Assembly (NCBI RefSeq): GCF_004359525.2
Contig: NZ_SCWC02000002.1
Span: forward strand, 124,001-188,000
Length of the DNA: 64,000 bases
Source of the DNA: Macrococcus equipercicus
Lineage (GTDB): Bacteria > Bacillota > Bacilli > Staphylococcales > Staphylococcaceae
Direction: 5' to 3'
Positions within the stretch are counted from its first letter, which is position 1, and each line of letters starts with the position of its first letter. Below the pieces are notes generated by a model that worked only from the letters and a program-made list of their open reading frames with translations, was not told the DNA's origin and ran no database searches. The position numbers and the translations under genes are program-made. Shown here in pieces: positions 1 through 9,525 of the stretch.

Positions 1-11
1 TGAGATTTTCA

Positions 12-440
12 TTGAGAATGTTTATGGGGTTAATACGGACAGTGGTTCTGTCTGCCATTGTTGCAGCAGTCGTTTTAGTTATAATGTTTAAAGGTCATAT
101 GGGTTTGTGGGGAAATGAAGAAACCGCTCAGGCGGACCATCTTGTTCAGAACGGCATTAATTATTCTTTGGAAGACAATAAGCTATTTAGGAATATTCCA
201 CTGACACAAGTGAAAAATATTTTCAATTTTATGGATAAACAGGAATTCATGGCAGTGTCAGGATTATCCCGCATAGGTTATAATGACGATTATTTGATTG
301 CCGAGCGGGGTTCGGATTATCTGTTATACCGTTTCGGCGATAAGAACATTACATTGTTCCAGTCAGAGCAGGATCTCCAGAATCAGCTGAAAGCGCTCGG
401 TCAGCAGATCAGCCTGCAGGAAAAATCAGCGTATCAATAA
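12..440 (+). CDS. Membrane-anchored hypothetical protein upstream of mreC
   Basis: About 140 residues. One hydrophobic segment at roughly residues 4-26 is followed by a soluble, mixed-charge region, so the protein is probably anchored in the membrane with the rest outside. The first codon is uncertain: TTG at 12 and ATG at 18 are both in frame, no clear ribosome site is visible, and the frame is open to the window edge, so the gene may begin upstream. Its place before mreC resembles a Staphylococcus-specific family of unknown function (I think DUF4930, not verified). An intrinsic terminator follows, so it is not co-transcribed with mreC. Confidence 0.7.
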   Translation: MRMFMGLIRTVVLSAIVAAVVLVIMFKGHMGLWGNEETAQADHLVQNGINYSLEDNKLFRNIPLTQVKNIFNFMDKQEFMAVSGLSRIGYNDDYLIAERGSDYLLYRFGDKNITLFQSEQDLQNQLKALGQQISLQEKSAYQ

Positions 441-445
441 CAATA

Positions 446-476
446 AAAATAATTATCTCCGGATAGTTATTTTTTT
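446..476 (+). terminator. Intrinsic terminator
   Basis: A 10-bp stem (448-457 with 462-471, one G-U pair) with a TCCG loop runs into a T run. It ends the upstream hypothetical gene and separates it from mreC. Confidence 0.75.
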
Positions 477-594
477 ATGTCATAAACGCACTTCATAAGA
501 AACTCTCGATAATTATTGAAAAAATATACTTCGATTGAATTTAAAATATGTTATTCTTTAACTACTAACGATTACTATCAATGAGGTGTTTAAG

Positions 595-1449
595 TTGCCG
601 AAATTCTACAGTCGGAACAAATTGGTCTTTGTGCTATTCGGGCTGATTATTTTTATTATGCTTGTCGGTCTGTCATTAAGAGAAAGAAATACTTCTGTCC
701 CTGAACAGATTGCCGGCGATTCTGCGGCACTCGGGCAGCGCATTGTGTCGTATCCCGCTCTGTTCATCTCGCACAACTTATCGAATCTAGTCAATATGTG
801 GAATGCTGAAGAAGAAAACAGACAGCTGAAAGCGAAGATTAAAGGTTTCAGCCAGGTTGAAGCGGATAACTACCGCCTGGAGAAAGAGAACAAGGAACTG
901 CGCGATCTGCTGAAAACAGCCAGCATCGCTGACTATGATCCTGAGATTGCTACTATTATCGCGCGCAATCAGGACGAATGGATGAACACTTTCATTATCA
1001 ATAAAGGTGAATCCGCAGGTATCAAGGAAAATATGGCGGTGATGACCAACAATGGACTCGTCGGCCGCATTAAAAAGGTGAATGCGTATTCGAGCCAGGT
1101 TGAGCTGATTTCCTCGAGCGTCAAAGCAAGTAAGATCAGTGTCTCGCTGCAGCAGAGCGGTTCAGAGATTTTTGGCATGATCAATCATTATGATGACAGC
1201 AAAAGTCTGCTCGTCCTCAGTGACATTGAAAACAATGTCAAAGTCAAAGTCGGAACTAAAGTGACGACGAGCGGTCTCGGCGGCCAGTTTCCAAAAGGCA
1301 TCTTAATCGGCAGAGTCAAGAAGGTGGAAAATGATGAATTCGGTCTGAGCCAGATGGCTTATGTTGAGACAGAAGCGAACTTGAATGATATCACCCAAGT
1401 ATACGTGGCCAAGAAAAGCCCGAAAGTCACTGAAGGAAGTGGCAGTTAA
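595..1449 (+). CDS. mreC: Rod shape-determining protein MreC
   Basis: 284 residues when begun at TTG 595, which lies 6 bases after GAGGTG and gives an N-terminus MPKFYSRNK like staphylococcal MreC; a GTG at 586 would overlap the ribosome site. One membrane anchor at about residues 9-28, a coiled coil at about 72-107 (EEENRQLKAKI, LEKENKELRDLL) and the extracellular beta domain that self-associates. MreC links the wall-synthesis machinery to MreD and MreB. No mreB is seen here, as expected for cocci, where MreCD have a minor role. The stop overlaps the mreD start by one base, indicating translational coupling. Confidence 0.93.
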   Translation: MPKFYSRNKLVFVLFGLIIFIMLVGLSLRERNTSVPEQIAGDSAALGQRIVSYPALFISHNLSNLVNMWNAEEENRQLKAKIKGFSQVEADNYRLEKENKELRDLLKTASIADYDPEIATIIARNQDEWMNTFIINKGESAGIKENMAVMTNNGLVGRIKKVNAYSSQVELISSSVKASKISVSLQQSGSEIFGMINHYDDSKSLLVLSDIENNVKVKVGTKVTTSGLGGQFPKGILIGRVKKVENDEFGLSQMAYVETEANLNDITQVYVAKKSPKVTEGSGS

Positions 1450-1952
1450 TGCAGTTTGTGATCATTCCGCTTATTGCACTGCTGCTCTTTTATCTTGATA
1501 CGCTGATCAACACGATGATGCCGGTCATGCTGTTCGGCCATAATTTTTACTTTACAAGTCATTTAGTGCTGCTCTATTTACTAATGCTCACAGTGTACAA
1601 AAATCCGACGGTCGCTCTTATTCTCGGCGCTTTTTTCGGTCTGCTGTCTGATGTCTATCTCGGCACGATATATGGTCTCTATACATTCAGCTATATCGTG
1701 TTCATTATCATGATGAATCAGCTGTTTAAAGTATTCTATAAAGATATTGCGGTCATGATCGGGCTGCTGTTTATATTCGTGCTGCTGTTCGAAAGTGTGT
1801 TCTATGTGATGGCTATCATATTATCCGGGACAACGATGAATGTTTTTGAGTTTCTCATCCGGCACGGTCTGCCATCCAGTCTCATCAACTTACTGCTTAT
1901 CGTCCTGATCTTTCCGCTTGTTCTTAAAACATTGGAGCGAACCTATAAATAA
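1449..1952 (+). CDS. mreD: Rod shape-determining membrane protein MreD
   Basis: 167 residues, nearly all hydrophobic, with about five to six membrane spans and little else; typical of MreD in length and composition. It starts at ATG 1449, sharing one base with the mreC stop, and closes the mreCD pair. The rplU promoter begins directly after its stop codon. Family assignment rests on the hydrophobic profile plus the mreC neighbourhood. Confidence 0.88.
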   Translation: MQFVIIPLIALLLFYLDTLINTMMPVMLFGHNFYFTSHLVLLYLLMLTVYKNPTVALILGAFFGLLSDVYLGTIYGLYTFSYIVFIIMMNQLFKVFYKDIAVMIGLLFIFVLLFESVFYVMAIILSGTTMNVFEFLIRHGLPSSLINLLLIVLIFPLVLKTLERTYK

Positions 1953-1954
1953 AG

Positions 1955-1983
1955 TTGACTTCTGAAAGTTAGAGTGATACTAT
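1955..1983 (+). promoter_or_regulatory. Sigma-A promoter of the rplU operon
   Basis: TTGACT at 1955-1960, a 17-base spacer, then TACTAT at 1978-1983. It sits between mreD and the structured L21 leader and probably drives rplU-prp-rpmA. Confidence 0.8.
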
Positions 1984-1989
1984 ATTTAA

Positions 1990-2089
1990 GTTGAGTAGTT
2001 TATAGCTACATACAACCGCACGACTTCAGGTTTAAGTGAGCAATCCACCTGCAGACGGCGTGACTTAAAATATATTAGGAGGTGCAAGT
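1990..2089 (+). ncRNA. L21 leader RNA (5' UTR of rplU)
   Basis: Between promoter and rplU lies a folded leader: CACG 2019-2022 pairs with CGTG 2059-2062 and, inside it, CAGGT 2027-2031 pairs with ACCTG 2047-2051. Position and nested stems fit the L21 leader known in Bacillales, thought to let a ribosomal protein repress its own operon. The ribosome site AGGAGGTG follows the structure. Identification is by location and hand folding only. Confidence 0.7.
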
Positions 2090-2398
2090 ATGTTTGCTAT
2101 TATCGAAACTGGTGGAAAACAATTGAAAGTTGAGCAAGGTCAAACGATCTGGGTTGAAAAAATCAACGCAGAAGAAGGTACGACGTTCACTTTCGACAAA
2201 GTATTATTAGTTGGTGGAGAATCAGTTAAAGTAGGTTCACCTGTTCTTGAAGGTGCTACTGTTACAGCGACAGTTGAAAAACACGGCCGCGGTAAAAAAA
2301 TCACTGTATTCAAATACAAACCTAAAAAGAACTACAAACGTAAACAAGGTCATCGTCAACCTTACACACGTTTAACAATCGAAGCGATTAACGCGTAA
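2090..2398 (+). CDS. rplU: 50S ribosomal protein L21
   Basis: 102 residues with the usual L21 start ([11 protein letters not shown]) and a basic C-terminus ([15 protein letters not shown]) that binds 23S rRNA. Preceded by AGGAGGTG. Codons favour A/T endings (GAA, AAA, GTA, TTA) more than the neighbouring genes, as expected for a highly expressed gene. The stop overlaps the prp start by one base, making rplU-prp-rpmA a tight operon. Confidence 0.97.
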   Translation: MFAIIETGGKQLKVEQGQTIWVEKINAEEGTTFTFDKVLLVGGESVKVGSPVLEGATVTATVEKHGRGKKITVFKYKPKKNYKRKQGHRQPYTRLTIEAINA

Positions 2399-2718
2399 TG
2401 ATTAATGTAACCATTGCTGTAAATGATGATGGTAAAGTCACTGATTTCGAGATGACAGGTCATGCAGATTCTGCGCCGTATGGACAGGATTTAGTATGTG
2501 CCGGTGCATCAGCTGTCGTTTTCGGCAGTATGAATGCAATTCTTGGACTGACAGATGAACGGCCGGATATCGATTATGCACATGATGGTGGATTTTTTAA
2601 ATTCCGTGTGATTGACTTGAACAATAACGAAGCACAGCTGATCATTCAGACGATGATTGTGTCACTCGAGACAATCGCTGATGAATATGGGCAGTTCATA
2701 AAACTAAACTTTAAGTGA
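2398..2718 (+). CDS. prp: Ribosomal-processing cysteine protease Prp
   Basis: 106 residues of the YsxB/Prp family. The catalytic pair is in the expected places: His22 (TGHADSAPYG) and Cys34 (DLVCAGAS). Prp removes the N-terminal extension of ribosomal protein L27 in Firmicutes and is essential in Staphylococcus aureus. It lies between rplU and rpmA, the latter encoding its substrate, which here carries the cleavable extension. Confidence 0.95.
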   Translation: MINVTIAVNDDGKVTDFEMTGHADSAPYGQDLVCAGASAVVFGSMNAILGLTDERPDIDYAHDGGFFKFRVIDLNNNEAQLIIQTMIVSLETIADEYGQFIKLNFK

Positions 2719-2728
2719 GGTGTAACTC

Positions 2729-3013
2729 ATGTTGAAATTAAACTTACAATTTTTCGCATCGAAAAAAGGGGTAGGTTCTACACGTAACGGTCGTGACTCT
2801 GAATCAAAACGTTTAGGTGCTAAACGTGCTGATGGTCAGTACGTCACTGGTGGTTCAATCCTTTACCGTCAGCGCGGTACTAAAGTTTTCCCTGGTGAAA
2901 ACGTAGGTCGTGGTGGAGATGATACTCTATTCGCTAAAATCGACGGCGTCGTAAAATTCGAACGTTTCGGTCGTGACAAGAAGAAAGTTTCTGTCTATGC
3001 TGAAGCAAAATAA
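2729..3013 (+). CDS. rpmA: 50S ribosomal protein L27 with cleavable N-terminus
   Basis: 94 residues. It begins [18 protein letters not shown]: the first nine residues are the Firmicutes extension cut by Prp after LQFF, exposing the short tail that reaches the peptidyl-transferase centre. The rest ([18 protein letters not shown]) is a standard L27 core. A terminator 10 bases after the stop closes the operon. Confidence 0.97.
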   Translation: MLKLNLQFFASKKGVGSTRNGRDSESKRLGAKRADGQYVTGGSILYRQRGTKVFPGENVGRGGDDTLFAKIDGVVKFERFGRDKKKVSVYAEAK

Positions 3014-3022
3014 TAATACATT

Positions 3023-3057
3023 AAAGCACTGGACATTATGTTCTAGTGCTTTTCTTT
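3023..3057 (+). terminator. Intrinsic terminator after rpmA
   Basis: AAAGCACT at 3023-3030 pairs with AGTGCTTT at 3044-3051, the stem extends a few pairs inward, and a T-rich tail follows. It ends the rplU operon. Confidence 0.85.
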
Positions 3058-3091
3058 TTGACGTTGTGTTCACCCCCACCGTACACTCTTC

Positions 3092-3100
3092 TGTTATAAT
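3092..3100 (+). promoter_or_regulatory. Extended -10 promoter before the Spo0B-like gene
   Basis: TGTTATAAT (TG-n-TATAAT) at 3092-3100 with no good -35 hexamer; the transcript would start about 10 bases before the ribosome site AAAGGAG. Confidence 0.6.
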
Positions 3101-3118
3101 AGGATAAAGGAGAATGTG

Positions 3119-3601
3119 ATGAAAGCTCTTGATGTGTATACACGTGCAAAACATGATATCAGCAATCAACTGCAGCTGATCAGCTGCTATCTCGAATTAG
3201 AGCAGTACGACAAAGCGAAAGCTGCAGCTGGCCTATGGACGAAGAAAATTCACGAAGAGCAGCAGCTGTTCCAGCTGCCGTGGCCGCGCTTTCTGGAAGC
3301 AGTTATCAGCTATAGGACAATAGAACAGAATTACAGCTGGCGGTTTGAAGTGAATACGACAGGCGACCGTTTCAGTGATGACTATGTCACTGCACAATTG
3401 AAGCGATGGATGGCCTTCATCAGCGTGATTCCTGCAGCTGACAAGCAGCTGATAGAACTGGAGCTGACTGATGATGAAGACAGTATTGATATACGTTTCG
3501 TCTTGTCCGGAGGCGACTATTCAGCGGTGCAGGGCAACGATGCATTTGACTGGGAAATAACAGAAACTACAATAGCAGCAGCATTTAAAATTAACAAATA
3601 A
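3119..3601 (+). CDS. Spo0B-like histidine phosphotransferase/sensor-kinase fold
   Basis: 160 residues, starting at ATG 3119 (6 bases after AAGGAG; a GTG at 3116 is too close). The N-terminal region KHDISNQLQLISCYLELEQ matches the Spo0B helical hairpin around the phosphorylated His (RHDWMNKLQLIKG in Bacillus subtilis, from memory); here His is residue 12. A short acidic C-terminal domain follows where Spo0B has a degenerate kinase-like domain. It occupies the same slot as spo0B in B. subtilis, between rpmA and obg. Staphylococcaceae do not sporulate, so the partner is unknown; it may be a relic or serve another relay. Confidence 0.75.
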   Translation: MKALDVYTRAKHDISNQLQLISCYLELEQYDKAKAAAGLWTKKIHEEQQLFQLPWPRFLEAVISYRTIEQNYSWRFEVNTTGDRFSDDYVTAQLKRWMAFISVIPAADKQLIELELTDDEDSIDIRFVLSGGDYSAVQGNDAFDWEITETTIAAAFKINK

Positions 3602-3613
3602 AGAGGTGTTCAA

Positions 3614-4903
3614 ATGTTTGTCGATCAGGTCAAAATTAATCTTAAAGCAGGCGACGGAGGAAATGGTATCGTCGCCTATAGACGCGAGAAATATGTACCG
3701 CTTGGTGGTCCGGCCGGTGGAGACGGCGGTAAAGGAGCTTCCGTTATCTTTGAAGTGGACGAAGGATTAAGGACACTGCTTGATTTCCGTTTCCAGCGGA
3801 TGTTCAAAGCAGATAAAGGTGAGAACGGGCAGACCAGCAATATGCATGGCCGTGGTGCCCGGGACCTTATCTTAAAAGTACCTCCGGGTACAATCATCAA
3901 AAACGCTGAATCAGGAGAAGTCATTGCTGACCTCGTCATGCACGGACAACAGGCGGTTGTCGCAAAAGGCGGCCGCGGTGGTCGTGGGAACTCACGCTTT
4001 GCAACATCAGCGAACCCTGCGCCTGAGTTCTGTGAAAACGGTGAGCCGGGAGAAGAGCTTGAAGTTATGCTTGAACTTAAACTCATGGCAGATGTCGGCC
4101 TTGTCGGCTTTCCGAGCGTCGGCAAGTCGACGCTGTTGTCCATCGTCTCTAAAGCAAAACCGAAAATCGGGGCTTATCATTTCACGACAATCAAGCCGAA
4201 TCTCGGGGTCGTCCAGACAAAGGACAACAGAAGTTTCGTCATGGCTGACCTGCCGGGTCTGATTGAAGGAGCATCTGAAGGTGTCGGTCTCGGCCACCAG
4301 TTCCTGCGCCACGTTGAACGGACGCGGGTCATCATTCATATCATTGATATGGGGCGGACAGATGGACGCGATCCTTATGAGGATTATGTGACCATCAATA
4401 AAGAGCTGAAACAGTACAATGAAAAGCTGGCTAAACGTCCGCAGATCATCGTCGCGAATAAAATGGATATGCTCGGCGCTGACGAAAACCTTGAGCTGTT
4501 CAAAGAAGAAGTAGGTAGTGACATCGAAGTGATTGAACTGAGTGCAGCGACTTACCAGAATATCGATCAACTGCTCTACCGGGTGGCCGATCTGCTGGAT
4601 GCGACGAAAGATGTCGACTATGACCTGCAGGAAGAGGAAACGGGCGTTCATCGTGTCATGTATAAACATGAAAAATCAGCGGACCACTTTGAAATCACAC
4701 GCGATGATGACGGTGCCTATGTCGTGAGCGGAAATTCTATTGAACGGATGTTCAAGATGACGGACTTCACGCGTGATGCGGCTGTCAGACGTTTTGCACG
4801 TCAGATGCGTACGATGGGAATCGATGACGCACTGCGTGAACGCGGCGCTAAAAACGGTGATATCGTCCGTATTTTACGCGGGGAATTTGAATTTGTAGAA
4901 TAG
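3614..4903 (+). CDS. obgE: GTPase Obg (CgtA)
   Basis: 429 residues in the usual three parts: the glycine-rich Obg fold (about 1-158, [14 protein letters not shown]), the GTPase domain with G1 GFPSVGKS at 165-172, G3 DLPG at 212-215 and NKMD further on, and the C-terminal OCT domain ([15 protein letters not shown]). Obg is a ribosome-associated GTPase acting in 50S assembly and linking growth to ppGpp. It is preceded by GAGGTG 13 bases downstream of the Spo0B-like gene, probably co-transcribed with it. Confidence 0.97.
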   Translation: MFVDQVKINLKAGDGGNGIVAYRREKYVPLGGPAGGDGGKGASVIFEVDEGLRTLLDFRFQRMFKADKGENGQTSNMHGRGARDLILKVPPGTIIKNAESGEVIADLVMHGQQAVVAKGGRGGRGNSRFATSANPAPEFCENGEPGEELEVMLELKLMADVGLVGFPSVGKSTLLSIVSKAKPKIGAYHFTTIKPNLGVVQTKDNRSFVMADLPGLIEGASEGVGLGHQFLRHVERTRVIIHIIDMGRTDGRDPYEDYVTINKELKQYNEKLAKRPQIIVANKMDMLGADENLELFKEEVGSDIEVIELSAATYQNIDQLLYRVADLLDATKDVDYDLQEEETGVHRVMYKHEKSADHFEITRDDDGAYVVSGNSIERMFKMTDFTRDAAVRRFARQMRTMGIDDALRERGAKNGDIVRILRGEFEFVE

Positions 4904-4912
4904 GGGGGCGCC

Positions 4913-5359
4913 ATGTCAGATAACAAGAAGTTTTACCTGATCAGAGAAGATGTGCTGCCGGAATCCATCAAGAAGACATTAAAAGTCAAAGCACTGCTTG
5001 ACTGTGAACCGCAGCTGTCTATTTTTGATGCGGTCAGACGTTTTGATTTGTCCCGCAGCGCTTACTATAAATATAAAGATACCATCTTTCCGGTGGACAA
5101 TTCGAAGGCAGAGCGTCATGTGACGATGCTGCTGCATGTCGATGATACGATCGGTCTGTTGAACCGGGTGCTCGAGCATATCGCTAAAGAGCAGGGCTCA
5201 GTGCTGACCATTCACCAAAGTCTGCCCATTAAAGAGAAGACAACGATTACGATCACACTGGATGCGACATACGTTGAGCTGACTATTAACGAACTGCTTG
5301 ACCGGCTGAAAAAAGTCGACGGTGTCAACCAGGTGCAGCTGATCGGTATGACGATGTAA
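4913..5359 (+). CDS. ACT domain-containing protein (UPF0735/PheB-like)
   Basis: 148 residues. An N-terminal helix-turn-helix-like part (FDAVRRFDLSRSAYYKYKD) precedes an ACT domain (LLHVDDTIGLLNRVLEHIA), a small-ligand-binding fold usually for amino acids. It sits between obg and ruvA; in B. subtilis the equivalent gene beside obg is pheB. It is not a chorismate mutase by sequence and its function is unknown. Ribosome site GGGGGCG just before the start. Confidence 0.88.
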   Translation: MSDNKKFYLIREDVLPESIKKTLKVKALLDCEPQLSIFDAVRRFDLSRSAYYKYKDTIFPVDNSKAERHVTMLLHVDDTIGLLNRVLEHIAKEQGSVLTIHQSLPIKEKTTITITLDATYVELTINELLDRLKKVDGVNQVQLIGMTM

Positions 5360-5368
5360 GGAGGAGCT

Positions 5369-5953
5369 ATGTACGCTTATTTGAAAGGAATTCTCAATCA
5401 CATTGAACCGACGCATGTTGTCATTGATATCGGCGGTGTCGGCTATGAATGCCTGACCCCTAATCCATATCGTTTTCAGCAGCATTTAAATAAGGAGCTG
5501 CAGATCTTTACGCAGCTTATTGTCCGTGAAGATGCACATACGCTGTACGGTTTTCAGTCCGCGGAGGAGAAAAGCCTGTTTTTATCATTGATCAAAGTGA
5601 CCGGGATCGGTCCGAAGTCGGCGCTCGCGATTCTTGCGACAAGTACGCCGCATGAAGTGAAGCAGGCGATTGAACAGGAGAATGAAGCCTATTTAATCAA
5701 GTTTCCCGGCATCGGCAAGAAGACAGCGCGGCAGATTATTCTTGATCTAAAAGGAAAGCTGTTGATCACTGATGAGTCAGCTGTGTTTGAGGCGTATGAT
5801 GACCATAGTGCAGTCAGTGAAGCACTGCTTGCCCTGGAAGCGCTCGGTTATTCCGGCCGGGAGCTTGCTAAAGTTGAGAAAATATTGAAGACTGAGCACA
5901 TCAGTGAAGTAGATGCAAACATTAAACGTGGTTTGCAGATTTTAGTGTCTTAA
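5369..5953 (+). CDS. ruvA: Holliday junction DNA helicase subunit RuvA
   Basis: 194 residues, starting [18 protein letters not shown] with the OB-fold N-terminus, then helix-hairpin-helix motifs ([13 protein letters not shown] and [16 protein letters not shown]) that bind junction DNA, and a C-terminal RuvB-contact domain ([15 protein letters not shown]). RuvA holds the four-way junction while RuvB drives branch migration. It is followed 12 bases later by ruvB; no ruvC is present, as usual in Firmicutes, where YqgF-like or RecU nucleases resolve junctions. Confidence 0.96.
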   Translation: MYAYLKGILNHIEPTHVVIDIGGVGYECLTPNPYRFQQHLNKELQIFTQLIVREDAHTLYGFQSAEEKSLFLSLIKVTGIGPKSALAILATSTPHEVKQAIEQENEAYLIKFPGIGKKTARQIILDLKGKLLITDESAVFEAYDDHSAVSEALLALEALGYSGRELAKVEKILKTEHISEVDANIKRGLQILVS

Positions 5954-5965
5954 GGAAGTGTCGAT

Positions 5966-6979
5966 ATGGAAGAACGGATGATGGACGATACGCTGATGGA
6001 TATAGAGGAAGCGAAGGCAGAACTGAGTCTTCGTCCGACATTGCTCCATCAGTATATCGGTCAGAAGAAACTTAAGAATAACCTGGATATTTTTATTCAG
6101 GCAGCTAAACTGAGGAATGAAGCGCTGGATCATGTGCTGCTCTATGGACCGCCGGGTCTTGGTAAAACGACGCTTGCCAATATCATCGCCAATGAACTGG
6201 ACGTTAATATCAGAACGACTTCGGGACCTTCTATTGAACGTCCGGGAGATCTTGCAGCTATTTTATCGTCACTGAATGCAGGCGATGTCTTATTCATTGA
6301 TGAGATTCACCGGCTGTCGCGGGTCGTTGAGGAAATACTTTATCCGGCGATGGAAGACTTCTGTCTCGATATTGTAGTCGGTAAAGGTGACGAAGCGAGA
6401 AGCATCCGGATTGACCTGCCGCCGTTCACGCTGGTCGGCGCAACGACGCGTGCCGGCAATCTGTCTGCACCGCTCCGTGATCGATTCGGCGTGCATCTGC
6501 GCCTTGATTATTATGACGATCATGATTTAATGGAGATCATCACACGGACGGCTGCAGTCTTTGATGTAGAGATTGATGCAGAATCAGCTGCAGAGATAGC
6601 GGGCAGAAGCCGGGGAACGCCGCGGATTGCCAACCGGCTGCTGCGCCGCGTCCGTGACTTTGCGCAGGTGAACGGCGAAGCCCGTATTGAAGCGGGCACA
6701 ACGACCGAGTCGCTCGATATGCTGCAGGTGGATAAGCACGGGCTTGACCATATCGATCATAAGATCATGATTAATATTATCGAACGCTATAACGGCGGTC
6801 CGGTCGGACTCGATACGATTGCAGTCAGCGTCGGTGAAGAACGTGTCACTATCGAGGACGTCTATGAACCTTTCCTGATTCAAAAAGGGTTTCTTGAACG
6901 GACGACCCGTGGACGACAGGCGACGCCGCTTGCTTATGCGCACTTCAATTATCCGTATAGTAATGAAAAGAGGAAATGA
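5966..6979 (+). CDS. ruvB: Holliday junction branch-migration ATPase RuvB
   Basis: 337 residues of AAA+ ATPase: Walker [10 protein letters not shown] at 61-69, Walker [10 protein letters not shown], a sensor region ([18 protein letters not shown]) and a winged-helix C-terminus ([19 protein letters not shown]). Hexameric motor on RuvA-bound junctions. The stop lies just before the queA start, so ruvA-ruvB-queA-tgt-yajC form one transcription unit. Confidence 0.97.
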   Translation: MEERMMDDTLMDIEEAKAELSLRPTLLHQYIGQKKLKNNLDIFIQAAKLRNEALDHVLLYGPPGLGKTTLANIIANELDVNIRTTSGPSIERPGDLAAILSSLNAGDVLFIDEIHRLSRVVEEILYPAMEDFCLDIVVGKGDEARSIRIDLPPFTLVGATTRAGNLSAPLRDRFGVHLRLDYYDDHDLMEIITRTAAVFDVEIDAESAAEIAGRSRGTPRIANRLLRRVRDFAQVNGEARIEAGTTTESLDMLQVDKHGLDHIDHKIMINIIERYNGGPVGLDTIAVSVGEERVTIEDVYEPFLIQKGFLERTTRGRQATPLAYAHFNYPYSNEKRK

Positions 6980-6981
6980 CA

Positions 6982-9158
<2,177 letters not shown>

Positions 9159-9167
9159 GAGGAACTT

Positions 9168-9446
9168 ATGAACGAACAATTTCAGATGATATTATTCAAT
9201 GTACTGCCGTTATTAGTCCTGCTGCTGGTCGCTTATTTCGCGATCATCAGACCCGGGCAGAAACGTGCGAAATCTCAGCAGCAGCTCATGCAGAGCTTGA
9301 AGCGTGGAGACAAAGTGACGACAATCGGCGGTATCCACGGCACAGTGCGTGCAGTTGACGCTCAAACGGTGACCATTGCAGTGAACAGCAAAGGTCACGA
9401 ACTGACACTGGACAAAGAAGCAGTAAAATCAACAAGACGGTCATAA
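9168..9446 (+). CDS. yajC: Preprotein translocase subunit YajC
   Basis: 92 residues: one membrane span at about 10-28 followed by the conserved IIRPGQKRAKSQQQLMQSL and a beta-rich cytoplasmic domain with GDKVTTIGGIHGTV. YajC binds SecDF at the Sec channel. It lies between tgt and secDF as in other Firmicutes, with a 79-base gap before secDF. Confidence 0.95.
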   Translation: MNEQFQMILFNVLPLLVLLLVAYFAIIRPGQKRAKSQQQLMQSLKRGDKVTTIGGIHGTVRAVDAQTVTIAVNSKGHELTLDKEAVKSTRRS

Positions 9447-9450
9447 ATAA

Positions 9451-9481
9451 TTGTAATCAGGCGGACAAACTATGATATGAT
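9451..9481 (+). promoter_or_regulatory. Possible promoter for secDF
   Basis: TTGTAA at 9451-9456 with TGATAT/TATGAT hexamers at 9473-9481 in the 79-base gap between yajC and secDF. Spacing is ambiguous (16 or 19), so this is a weak call. Confidence 0.35.
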
Positions 9482-9525
9482 AATGTCAGATTTTTGTTAG
9501 TGACTGATGATTAAGAGGTGAAAGT

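Noticed and set aside
4007-4669. 220-residue - strand ORF inside obgE
   Set aside because: Shadow of a strong + strand gene; no ribosome site and no recognisable motifs.
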